64,000 nucleotides of DNA from positions 1 to 64,000 of the forward strand of contig NZ_JACIDN010000009.1 in the NCBI RefSeq assembly GCF_014196345.1, in the 5' to 3' direction. The translations under genes and the position numbers were made by a program. Each line of letters opens with the position of its first letter. The first letter of the stretch is position 1. Shown piece by piece: positions 42,660-51,127 of the stretch. The stretch is from Methylobacterium brachythecii. Lineage in GTDB: Bacteria; Pseudomonadota; Alphaproteobacteria; Rhizobiales; Beijerinckiaceae. The notes beneath the pieces are model-generated. The model saw only the letters and a list, made by a program, of their open reading frames with translations, did no database searches and was not told where the DNA came from.

Positions 42660-43667
42660 GTGCGACGGTTAGCAATCGGACTTGCGGCCCTGCTCCTGCT
42701 CTGCGGCCCGGTGCCTCGTGCGCGCGCCGAACAAGGCGAGTTGCGGATCGCCTACCAGTTCGGCCTTCTGTTCCTGCCTCTCGTGATCATGGACAAGGAA
42801 AAGCTCGTCGACGTCGCTGCGCGCGAGGCTGGGCTCAGTGCGCTGAAAACCAGCTACATCCAGATGGCGGGCGGTAGCGACATGAACAGCGCCCTCCTGT
42901 CGGGGGCGATCGACATCGGCTCCGGGGGTGTCCCGCCGTTCCTGATCATGTGGTCGCGCACCCGCGGCAATGCCGACGTCAAGGGCGTGGTCGCGATGTG
43001 CGCGATGCCGATCAACCTCAACACGCGCGATCCGAACCTGAAGAGCATCGCGGACCTCACAGACCGCAACAAGATCGCGATGCCCGCGGCCCGCGTCTCG
43101 ATCCAGGCGATCATGCTCCAGATGGCCGCGGAGAAGGCCTTTGGCCCGCAGGGGTTCAACCGGCTCGACAATCTCGGGGTCGGCCTCTCCCATCCGATGG
43201 CCATGTCGATGCTGCTCTCAGGCCAGGGCGAGATCGATCTGCATTTCGCCTCGCCGCCCTACAACTATCAGGAGCTCGACGATCCCCGGATCCACTCGAT
43301 CCTGAACTCGCACGACCTTCTCGGCAACGCGACCTTCGAGGTGCTGTGGGCGACGCGGAAATTCGTCGAGGGCAACCCGCTTTTGTACAAGGTCTTCGTC
43401 ACGGCCTTCCAGCGCGCCGTCGACCTCATCAATCGCGATCCCGGCAAGGCCGCCGAGATCTACCTGCGAGATTCCAAGGAGAAGCTGACGGTCGAGCAGA
43501 TCGTCCAGATCTTGCAGGACCCGCAGGTCGAGTACACGACGACCCCGAAGCACATCGACCGCTATTCCGATTTTCTCCATCGCACGGGGCAGTTGAAGGC
43601 CCGCCCCTCTGGCCCGGATGAGCTGTTCTTCCCGCGTCCCGATGCGGCCGGCCATTCGGCCGAATGA
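42660..43667 (+). CDS. NitT/TauT-type ABC transporter substrate-binding protein, paralogue 3
   Basis: This is a 335-residue periplasmic binding protein with a Sec-type signal (LAIGLAALLLLCGPVPRARA). Shared landmarks are FLPLVIMDKEKLVD, IGSGGVPPFLIMWSR, KIAMPAARVSIQAIMLQMAA, LSHPMAMSML, HFASPPYNYQE and WATRKFVEGNP. The GTG at 42660 is chosen because GGAGG lies 6 bases upstream; an earlier GTG at 42642 has no such site. It lies 19 bases after the SDR stop and just before the hydroxyacid dehydrogenase. No ATPase or permease is adjacent, so it presumably docks onto the transporter at 38-39.7 kb. Confidence 0.9.
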   Translation: MRRLAIGLAALLLLCGPVPRARAEQGELRIAYQFGLLFLPLVIMDKEKLVDVAAREAGLSALKTSYIQMAGGSDMNSALLSGAIDIGSGGVPPFLIMWSRTRGNADVKGVVAMCAMPINLNTRDPNLKSIADLTDRNKIAMPAARVSIQAIMLQMAAEKAFGPQGFNRLDNLGVGLSHPMAMSMLLSGQGEIDLHFASPPYNYQELDDPRIHSILNSHDLLGNATFEVLWATRKFVEGNPLLYKVFVTAFQRAVDLINRDPGKAAEIYLRDSKEKLTVEQIVQILQDPQVEYTTTPKHIDRYSDFLHRTGQLKARPSGPDELFFPRPDAAGHSAE

Positions 43668-43703
43668 ATTAGGCGGGATCTCACGAGGACGGAAGCGACG
43701 AGA

Positions 43704-44645
43704 ATGTCGGACATCAATCGGGTTGCCGTCATCGGGTGCGGCACGATCGGGATGAGTTGGGCGAGCCTGTTTCTCGCGCACGGTCTCGAAGTCCAGGCCT
43801 ACGATCCGGCGCCGGGCCGGGAAGCGCCCCTGCGTGACTTCATCGCTGTCGCGACCACCTCCATCGGGCGTCCCGTGCCTGCTGACACGACTGCGTTGCG
43901 CTGGTGCATGGAGCTGGAGGACGCGGTCGGCAATGTCGAATTCGTCCAGGAGAACGGGCCCGACGCCGAGGACGCGAAGAGGACGTTGCTCGCCGCCATC
44001 GACCGGCTGACACCCGCCCACAGCGTCATCGCGACGAGCACGTCCTCGCAGATTCGTAGCGCGATCACCGCGGACTGCCGGCACCCGGAACGGCACATCG
44101 TTGCACATCCCTTCAACCCGCCGCACCTCGTTCCCCTCGTGGAGATCCTCGGCGGAGCTGATTGGGCGGTGGAGCGCTCGACCGCTCTATACCGGCGCCT
44201 CGGCCGACACCCGATCGTCATGCGGCGCGAGATGCGCGGTCACATCGCCAACCGCCTTACCTCCGCCCTGTGGCGTGAGGCGCTGTTCATCCTGCAGGAA
44301 GGCGGCGCGAGCGTTGCTGATATCGACGACGCGGTACGCTACGGCCCCGGGCTGCGCTGGGCCATCATGGGCCCGTACCTGACCTACCATCTCGCCGGAG
44401 GTCCGGGTGGCATCCGCCACTTCCTCGACCATCTGTTACCGGGCCACGTCAAGCGCTGGGCCGAGCTCGGGACCCCGGTCCTCGATGCGGATCTAGAGGC
44501 AAAGATCGTGCAGGGCGTGCTTGAAGCTCTCGGAGACCGCTCAATCGCGGATTGCATGCGCGCTCGCGACGCGATGCTCGTTGCCCTCGCCTCGCTAAGC
44601 TCTGCAGCGGACGATGCCCAAGACGACCTGCGCGGAGACGCTTAG
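43704..44645 (+). CDS. 3-hydroxyacyl-CoA dehydrogenase family enzyme (carnitine/gulonate dehydrogenase-like)
   Basis: This 313-residue NAD-dependent dehydrogenase has an N-terminal Rossmann motif (AVIGCGTIGMSWASLF, residues 8-23) and an Asp after beta-2 (YDPAPG) for NAD. The catalytic region is VAHPFNPPHLVPLVEI, and the C-terminal helical domain contains AVRYGPGLRWAIMGPYLTYH. That domain is typical of short HCDH-family enzymes acting on free hydroxyacids, such as L-carnitine 3-dehydrogenase or L-gulonate 3-dehydrogenase. Such enzymes make beta-keto acids, the substrates of BKACE. That pairing is present here (40831) and suggests a linked oxidation-cleavage sequence. Confidence 0.88.
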   Translation: MSDINRVAVIGCGTIGMSWASLFLAHGLEVQAYDPAPGREAPLRDFIAVATTSIGRPVPADTTALRWCMELEDAVGNVEFVQENGPDAEDAKRTLLAAIDRLTPAHSVIATSTSSQIRSAITADCRHPERHIVAHPFNPPHLVPLVEILGGADWAVERSTALYRRLGRHPIVMRREMRGHIANRLTSALWREALFILQEGGASVADIDDAVRYGPGLRWAIMGPYLTYHLAGGPGGIRHFLDHLLPGHVKRWAELGTPVLDADLEAKIVQGVLEALGDRSIADCMRARDAMLVALASLSSAADDAQDDLRGDA

Positions 44646-44889
44646 CCTGCTCTGAAGCGATGGGACTGCTATCGACCAAGGGCAGCCCGCGCAGATCTTG
44701 CGCCCATACGAGTTCCAAATTTCCGGCGCGCGAGCGGAAATCAGACTTTCGACTTCGCGCTTAGCCTAACTGGTTTCGATCGCCTTATTGCTTCAGCCGA
44801 CCATACTGCGCGTAGGAAATGACGATCCCTACGCTAGCTAATTGCTGGATCCCCAAGGGGGCTGATCATACCCGGAGCATCGGCGCATC

Positions 44890-45942
44890 ATGGACAGGAT
44901 CCTGACCCGCATCGGCACCCCCCCGATCCCGACGCGACGCCAGCTTCTTAGAACCGGGGCATCGGCAGCGGCCATAGGCACCGAACTTCTCGGAGCGGGT
45001 CCAGCCCGCGCGGAGGCGTCCGAGTTGCGGATCGCCAAGCAGCCGGGCTTGTCCTATCTGCCGGCCGCGGTCGCGGAGCATCTGGGCCTCGTCGAGAAGC
45101 ACGCCACGGCTGCGGGGCTCTCCGACGTCAAGGTGAGCTGGACCCGGCTGACGAGCGGCGGTGCGAGCAACGACGCGCTGCTGTCGGGCAGTGTCGACAT
45201 GGTGATCAGCGGCGGCCCGAACATGCTGATCCTCTGGGGCAAGACATCCGGGCGAGTGAAGGGCGTCGTCTGCACGGGCGCGTTGCCAATGAAGCTCGTG
45301 AGCAACAATCCGAATGTCCACTCGCTCGCAGATTTCACCGCCACGGATCGGATCGCCACGCCGACGATCCGAGTTGGAACCCAACCCACGGTGCTCGGCA
45401 TCGCGGTCGAGAAAGCTTTCGGCCTGAATGCCCTCGAGCGCTTCAATGCGATGACGATCGCGATGGGCCATCCCGACGCGATGATTGCACTGCAGAACAA
45501 GGGCACCAACGTCACGGCGCATTTTTCTTTGCCGCCTTTCCAGGAACAGGAACTCGCTTTACCGGGCGTGCACACGGTGCTCGATTCGGTGAACGTGATG
45601 GGCGGCCCGATCACCAATGGCTGCGTGTACAGCACCACGACCTTCCACGATGCCAACCCGAAGCTGACCGCCGCCTTCGTCGCCGCGATCCGTGAGGCGA
45701 TCGCTTTGATCGGGCAGGACAAGCGCCGCGCTGCCGAAATCTATCTCGCCGTCAACAAGGAGAAGATCTCGGTCGACGAGCTGACGGACCTCATCGGACG
45801 ACCGGAGATGGTCTTCACAGCGGCCCCCGCAAATCTGCTTCCCGCCGCGCAATTCTTTTCCCGGGCCGGCTATATCAAGCAGAAGCCGAACGATTGGCGG
45901 GAATTCTTCTTCCCTGAAGTTCACGACCTAGGGGGGAGCTGA
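44890..45942 (+). CDS. NitT/TauT-type ABC transporter substrate-binding protein, paralogue 4
   Basis: This is a 350-residue periplasmic binding protein with a twin-arginine-like signal (TRRQLLRTGASAAAIGTELL). It keeps the shared landmarks LSYLPAAVAEHLGLVEKHA, GGPNMLILWGK, MGHPDAMIAL, HFSLPPFQEQELA and FHDANPKLTAAF. It departs from the other three in the segment that reads ATPTIRVGTQPTVLGIAVE, where they have a SIQA(I/V) core. This suggests a changed ligand pocket. The start has no strong ribosome-binding site and a 244-base gap precedes it, which contains no gene I can support. It closes the accessory region. Confidence 0.9.
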   Translation: MDRILTRIGTPPIPTRRQLLRTGASAAAIGTELLGAGPARAEASELRIAKQPGLSYLPAAVAEHLGLVEKHATAAGLSDVKVSWTRLTSGGASNDALLSGSVDMVISGGPNMLILWGKTSGRVKGVVCTGALPMKLVSNNPNVHSLADFTATDRIATPTIRVGTQPTVLGIAVEKAFGLNALERFNAMTIAMGHPDAMIALQNKGTNVTAHFSLPPFQEQELALPGVHTVLDSVNVMGGPITNGCVYSTTTFHDANPKLTAAFVAAIREAIALIGQDKRRAAEIYLAVNKEKISVDELTDLIGRPEMVFTAAPANLLPAAQFFSRAGYIKQKPNDWREFFFPEVHDLGGS

Positions 45943-46482
45943 CGAAGTGAGGACGGTCGAGACGCGCCTGGTCGGCAGAGACGGACGCCGATCAACTCGA
46001 CCGACAGAAATAAACCACGGCTTCCGAGCGCCGCTCGGCGCCAGCGCGACGGCAGGAATGGGCCGATACCCACAACGCTCCAAAGTCTGCTTCAACTTCT
46101 TGACGAACGCAAAGTGGCCGTTCCGCTCTCGGCCTCTGTCGTCGCTTCATCTCCAACTCCTCCAGTCCAAGCTGATCCTCTCATTCAGCCCGGTCCAAAG
46201 CCAGCCGGTCAGGACACGACCTACGGCCCAGCGAACGACGTTAAAAGCTGGCAGTCACCCATTAACGGCGGAGCAACGGCTAAAGCGACGTCCGCTTACG
46301 GGCATGGCGGCGGAGGATCGGAACGACTGACTCGGGTCGATCCATGACGGAAGTGCGACGTCTGCTTCGCCGCCTCGGGCAGCTCAAAGCCGCCGGTCAG
46401 CTATCGGCCAGATCCGGTCGTCCGTATCGCGCCCGATGCCGCGCTTCACTTCGGATGTGAAGTGCCAGGCGTGATCAACGCA
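45943..46482. other. Intergenic region at the right edge of the accessory region
   Basis: This is a 540-base gap between binding protein 4 and the helicase. A small hairpin (CCGAGC-GCC-GCTCGG at 46024-46038) lies about 80 bases after the binding-protein stop. Two overlapping plus-strand frames (45947-46330 and 46114-46347) are not convincing. They have proline/serine-rich, low-complexity translations and may be decayed sequence. No repeat matching the recombinase side was found by eye. Confidence 0.35.
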
Positions 46483-48624
46483 TCAGGTCGTTGCGAGAGG
46501 TCTGATCCGTGCGGCGACCTTGTGCGACGCCGTTTCCCGAAGTTGCGCCTCGATCGCTGCGTTGGCACGGCCGCGCAGCATCTTCGTTGCCTCGACTTCG
46601 TCAAACGTGTCGGGGAAGCGCCGGCCCAGCCAGAGATAGGCGGCAGCGAGTTTGACCGTGCGCTCGAGGTAGCCGAGTTCGCCGTCGACGCTGGCCCGCA
46701 GCGCTGGGACGGAAGCGCCTGCCGCGCGGGCCTGTACCCAGCGGTCGAGCACCGCTTTCGAAGCCGCGTCGCGCCGGTCGATCGGGGCGACCGCGAAGGC
46801 GAAAGCCTCGCGGATCGGTAGACGCGCCTTGTCGACCGCGCGCGCGGCCTCCAGCGACTCCTCCATCTCGGAGGGTTGGAACGGCGAGCCGTCGTAGAAG
46901 GTCGCGCGCGAGAAGTGGGTCAGGACTTCGGCAAGTGACTCGGTGCCGAGCTCCAGGGCCGCTGCCTCGATCGCGATCAAGTCCGGCCGTACGTAGAACC
47001 GAGTGTCGGCGGCGGGTGCCGTCGGGGCTCCGGCGAGCGCGCTGCGGATCGGTCCGAGGCTCGCATCGTCCGTGGCCGAGACGTGGCCCTTGTCCTGATG
47101 GCCGAAACGTCCGGCCCGGCCGGCGATCTGGCGGATCTCGGGGTTGGTGAGCGCGCGGGTGGTGGTGCCGTCCCACTTCGTGACCGAGGAGAAGATCACG
47201 CGCTTGAGCGGCCCGAGGTTAAGGCCCATCCCGATCGCGTCGGTGGTGACCAGCACCTCGGCTTCGCCGTTGCGGAATCGTCCCGCCTCAGCGCGGCGCA
47301 CCTCCGGCGACAGAGCGCCGTAGATCGTCGCGACGCTCCGCCCGGCCGCCACCAGGGTCTCGCGGATCTCGTGCACGGCGCGGCGCGAGAAAGCGACGAC
47401 GGCGTCACCAGGCTGCACGGTTTCGAGGGGGACAGGCGCATCCAGCGCCACCAGCGGAGTCTTGCGCTCGAAGGTCACCACGTCGAGCGATTCACCGGCC
47501 GCTTCCGCCGCGCGGCGGACATGCGACAGGGCATCGTCCGAGCCGCAGACGATGACGGTGTTCGCCGGGATCCCGAACAGCGCGTTGGTCCAGGCCCAGC
47601 CGCGGTCTGGGTCGGACAGCATCTGGATCTCGTCGATCACCGCGACATCCACCGGGCGACGCAGATCCGCCGTCTCGATGGTACGTGCCGTGTGGCTGGG
47701 GTCGGGCTCGCCCAGAACCTCCTCGCCGGTGACCATGCCGGCGCGGAGCCCGCGCTCAAGCAACGCTTCATAGTTCTCCAGCGCAAGGAGGCGCAGCGGC
47801 GCGAGATAGGTGCCGGTCTGGGCCTTCGCCAGCACTTCTAGCGCCGCGTAGGTCTTGCCGGAATTGGTCGGACCCATGTGGAAGACGATCCGCCGGTTCA
47901 TCCGACGGGCGGGCACGAACTTGTCGATATAGCCGCCGAACCCGACCCGGTCGCGCAGGCGCCGCCGGCCGGATTCCTCGCGCGCCACGACCTTCGCCCG
48001 GGTGCGGACGGTCTTGAGCGTGTCACCGATGACGTGTGCGAGGTTCGGCGAAGGCGTGAAGACCCTCGCGCGGAGCGATCGATCGAGATGTGCGATGTAG
48101 GTCGGCGCATCCGCACCGATTTCGTGAAGGTCGGCGCGAATCTGGTCTCGCAGCCGCGCGACCGTCCGGCGCAACGTGCCTTCGAGTTCCACGGTGGTCT
48201 CGGCAAGAGCCGCGCGCAGGCCGTCCAGCCGTCGTGTCGGGTCGTTGCCCAACGCCATCTCCTCCAGGATCTCTTCGGCCGTCTCGCCCGGCGGAACATC
48301 GAGGCGGAGATCGAGCCGACCGTCGTCCAGGAGCGGGATGCTCACCCGAAGCCTCCAGACGACAGCGTCGTCGCGCCCCGGTTCGGACCGCAGAGCCGGG
48401 ATCGTCGAACGAAGGGCGGCGACGCCCGTTTCGGCGAAGGCGCGCCGTGCACCACCGTCCCGGAGAGCGGCGGCGACCGCTTCGTCCTCGACGAATCCGT
48501 TGTGCTCGGGCAGCTCCATGCGAAGGCGCAGGGCCTCGCGGTCTATCGCAGCGGCGCCGATGCCGAGCCGATGCAGAGCATCTGCCAGGATGTCGGTCGT
48601 CAGGTGGTTACGCTTGCGGGCCAT
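46483..48624 (-). CDS. Suv3-like superfamily 2 RNA helicase
   Basis: This 713-residue helicase resembles the mitochondrial degradasome helicase Suv3. Walker A is GPTNSGKT at 251-258 and motif II is DEIQ at 331-334. Motif V lies around TTDAIGMGLNLGPLKRVIFSS, and motif VI is QIAGRAGRFG at 499-508. A C-terminal Suv3-type helical domain follows. The 240-residue N-terminal region, with a segment rich in Arg and acidic residues, is not assigned. Bacterial members are widespread in alphaproteobacteria and are presumed to take part in RNA turnover. It stands alone on the minus strand. Confidence 0.9.
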   Translation of the reverse strand: MARKRNHLTTDILADALHRLGIGAAAIDREALRLRMELPEHNGFVEDEAVAAALRDGGARRAFAETGVAALRSTIPALRSEPGRDDAVVWRLRVSIPLLDDGRLDLRLDVPPGETAEEILEEMALGNDPTRRLDGLRAALAETTVELEGTLRRTVARLRDQIRADLHEIGADAPTYIAHLDRSLRARVFTPSPNLAHVIGDTLKTVRTRAKVVAREESGRRRLRDRVGFGGYIDKFVPARRMNRRIVFHMGPTNSGKTYAALEVLAKAQTGTYLAPLRLLALENYEALLERGLRAGMVTGEEVLGEPDPSHTARTIETADLRRPVDVAVIDEIQMLSDPDRGWAWTNALFGIPANTVIVCGSDDALSHVRRAAEAAGESLDVVTFERKTPLVALDAPVPLETVQPGDAVVAFSRRAVHEIRETLVAAGRSVATIYGALSPEVRRAEAGRFRNGEAEVLVTTDAIGMGLNLGPLKRVIFSSVTKWDGTTTRALTNPEIRQIAGRAGRFGHQDKGHVSATDDASLGPIRSALAGAPTAPAADTRFYVRPDLIAIEAAALELGTESLAEVLTHFSRATFYDGSPFQPSEMEESLEAARAVDKARLPIREAFAFAVAPIDRRDAASKAVLDRWVQARAAGASVPALRASVDGELGYLERTVKLAAAYLWLGRRFPDTFDEVEATKMLRGRANAAIEAQLRETASHKVAARIRPLATT

Positions 48625-49195
48625 GCCCTACCTTTCCGATCGCACTGCTGCAGATCAAGGGCGCGAGGGCGGCGCGTCTCGGGGAACTGCCATGCTGCCG
48701 ACCCCCGATTGCATTGGCCGCCCCGGAGAGGAGGTGTGTCGCGTCGCGGGGCAGTGAGAGAAGCGCGACCGGATGGCGTCTTGGCTCCCCGGCCTGGGCT
48801 TCGCGGGCGTGATGTCGCGCAGGTCGTATTTTCGCCCACTCGTACTCTGCGAATGTCTCAGTGAGTGGTTTTGCTACCGCCCGGTTGCAAACAGTCGAGC
48901 CTGAAACGCGGACACCGTAACAGCGCTGTTCCTGTTAAGCCGGCAGCCGCGGCGAACGTGGTGCGGAGTTGCGCGTCTAGGTCACGCGCCACCGGAGATG
49001 TTAGCGATCTGTGCCGTGATGCCGATCCGAGAGCATGTGACAGTTAGGGTGCGTCGATATCTCGGGTGCCTTGAAAAGTGATCTCGCCTGCCGCGGGACG
49101 GTCGAACTCAACGGCTGCGGTTTCGCTTGGGCTCGAGAACACGCACGGTCGAGGCTTCTGCGAGCGCGCTTCGCTCAAGTGGGCCGTCATCGGCT
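48625..49195. other. Intergenic region without a recognisable gene
   Basis: These 571 bases lie between the helicase start and the stop of the cNMP/reductase fusion gene. Short frames on both strands have atypical composition, and I see no hairpin, RNA gene or mobile-element end. The part next to 48624 must hold the helicase promoter. Confidence 0.4.
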
Positions 49196-50812
49196 TCACG
49201 GTTGGACGTAATCCCACACTTTGGAAATGACGACCGACCCCTCGCCGACGGATGACGCAACACGCTTGACGGAGCCCGCACGCACGTCCCCCACCGCGAA
49301 GATACCCGGGTGCGATGTGCCATAGGGCGAGCCTCCATCGGTCGCATCTCCGGTCAACACGAACCCATGGCTGTCGAGCGCGACGAGGCCCGAAAGCCAG
49401 CTCGTATTGGGGGCGGCGCCGACCATGATGAACAGCGCGCAGGTCGAGACCGTCCGTTCCGTTCCATCACCAGCGTTTTGGATCGTCACCGCATCGAGGC
49501 GATCATCGCCGTGAAGACCGCTGACCTCGGCGCCGTACTCGATGGTGATCGCCGGATCCGCCTCGAGCCGGCTCGACAGGTAGCTCGACATGGAGGTGGC
49601 GAGCGACTGCCCACGCACCAGAAGGCGGACGTGTCTGGCCGAGCGGCTGAGATACATCGCAGCCTGCCCAGCCGAGTTGCCGCCGCCGATGACGACCGCC
49701 TCGGCATCCTTGCAATAGCGGCTCTCGTTCTCCGTCGCGGCATAGTAGATGCCCGCACCCTCGAACGCCTCGAGCCGATCGATCGGTAGCCGGCGGTATT
49801 GGACACCGGTGGCAACGATAACCGCACGACCTCGAACGCGCTGGTCGTTGTCGAACGTCGCGCAGAAGGCTCCGTCGTCGAGCCGCTCAAGTTTGACGAC
49901 CCGGCGCGGCATCGCAAACCGCGTCCCGAACTTCAACGCCTGGACCTCGCCTCGCCAAACGAGATCGGCGCCGGAGATTCCCGTCGGAAACCCCATGTAG
50001 TTCTCGATCCGGCTCGACGTGCCGGCTTGGCCGCCGATCGCGAGATCCTCGATGACTAACGCGCGAAGTCCTTCCGCTCCGGCATAGACGCCGGCCGCGA
50101 CGCCCGCCGGGCCGCCGCCGACGATGAGGACGTCGAATGCCTCGTCGTCGAGGAGGTTGTAGTTGAGGCCGAGAAGCTGGCCGACCTTGGCCGGCGTCGG
50201 ATCCGCTACGACGATTTCCCGACCGAAGATGACGGCCGGCCGATCGGGCGTCGCCGAGCAGCTTCTCGCGACGGCACGCGCTTCCTCGCTACCCAGCACG
50301 TACGACCGATACGGGAAGCGGTTGCGGCTCGCGAACTCCGCGATCCGCCGCACGACTCGGTCCTCGTCCTCACCGATCAGCACAAGCGTGCCGTCGCGCG
50401 AGTCCAACTGCCGCCGGCGCCGCGCAGCAAGGACCGTTATGACGATGTCCGACATCTCGGGGATCTCGGACATGAGACGCAGCATATCCCGCCGAGGCAC
50501 CTCGATGGTGTTGGTATCCTTCGATGCCCGCATCGGCATCGACCAGTTACCGCCGTGCAGCAGGGCGATCTCACCCATGAACTGCGTCGGGCCGAGGGTG
50601 GACGGGACGTGTCGCTCGCCCGTGAAGGGGTCCACCACTTCGACCTCGCCCTCCTCGACATAGACGAATCGGTCGGCCGGCTCGCCAGCACGAGCGAGGA
50701 ACGTTCCGGTTGGATAGTGTCGCTCGGATCCTAAGGCGCGGATTGCGGCGACGTGCGATGCCGAGAGGGGTACGCGCTGCATCTCGCGCAGGTCGCGGCC
50801 GATCGTTTCCAT
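49196..50812 (-). CDS. Cyclic-nucleotide-binding domain fused to a thioredoxin-reductase-like flavoprotein
   Basis: In this 538-residue fusion the N-terminal cNMP-binding fold (residues about 15-130, with FMGEIALLHGG and a degenerate phosphate-binding cassette) is followed by a linker domain (about 140-215). A pyridine-nucleotide disulfide-oxidoreductase core comes next, with FAD motif GGGPAG (232-237) and NADPH motif GGGNSA (376-381). Thioredoxin reductases carry C-x-x-C just before the NADPH motif; here it reads YYAATENES, with no cysteine pair. It therefore probably reduces something other than thioredoxin, for example a ferredoxin or flavodoxin, or senses redox. The nucleotide ligand is unknown. 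Confidence 0.88.
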   Translation of the reverse strand: METIGRDLREMQRVPLSASHVAAIRALGSERHYPTGTFLARAGEPADRFVYVEEGEVEVVDPFTGERHVPSTLGPTQFMGEIALLHGGNWSMPMRASKDTNTIEVPRRDMLRLMSEIPEMSDIVITVLAARRRRQLDSRDGTLVLIGEDEDRVVRRIAEFASRNRFPYRSYVLGSEEARAVARSCSATPDRPAVIFGREIVVADPTPAKVGQLLGLNYNLLDDEAFDVLIVGGGPAGVAAGVYAGAEGLRALVIEDLAIGGQAGTSSRIENYMGFPTGISGADLVWRGEVQALKFGTRFAMPRRVVKLERLDDGAFCATFDNDQRVRGRAVIVATGVQYRRLPIDRLEAFEGAGIYYAATENESRYCKDAEAVVIGGGNSAGQAAMYLSRSARHVRLLVRGQSLATSMSSYLSSRLEADPAITIEYGAEVSGLHGDDRLDAVTIQNAGDGTERTVSTCALFIMVGAAPNTSWLSGLVALDSHGFVLTGDATDGGSPYGTSHPGIFAVGDVRAGSVKRVASSVGEGSVVISKVWDYVQP

Positions 50813-51127
50813 GGTTCGCCCCCGTCACATGCGGTCGATGATGCACTGCATGGATCGAGCCTTCGATTGTGACGATGAGCCGTTCCTGGTCAATCGAGGC
50901 CAGACACGTGACTGCGGACCTTACCCATCTCGACGCGACGAAGCCGGCTCTCCCGGCGGAGGACATTGGGGCGCTCCATCTGTCTCAGGGGATGTCGGCC
51001 GGTTGCCGTCATCTGACGGACCTAAGATGGCGCGTCCGATTTGCTCGCAAAACCCGAATAAGATCGAAGAAAACATTCGATGTTTTCGAAATGATCCGAT
51101 GAGACGCGCCGCTGTCGATGTGGAGAA
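50813..51127. other. Intergenic region with an inverted repeat near the fabF-like 3' end
   Basis: This 315-base gap includes the promoter side of the reductase fusion gene. The only notable structure is the inverted repeat at 51069-51087, listed separately. Short frames on the plus strand are not protein-like. Confidence 0.4.
51069..51087. terminator. Inverted repeat downstream of the ketosynthase gene
   Basis: GAAAACAT, TCG, ATGTTTTC is an exact 8-bp inverted repeat, 41 bases past the stop of the minus-strand ketosynthase gene. It may be its terminator or a regulator site; it is AT-rich and has no clear T-run. Confidence 0.35.

Noticed and set aside
45947..46347. Two overlapping plus-strand frames at the right edge of the accessory region
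   Set aside because: Pro/Ser-rich low-complexity translations without a ribosome-binding site. More likely non-coding or decayed.
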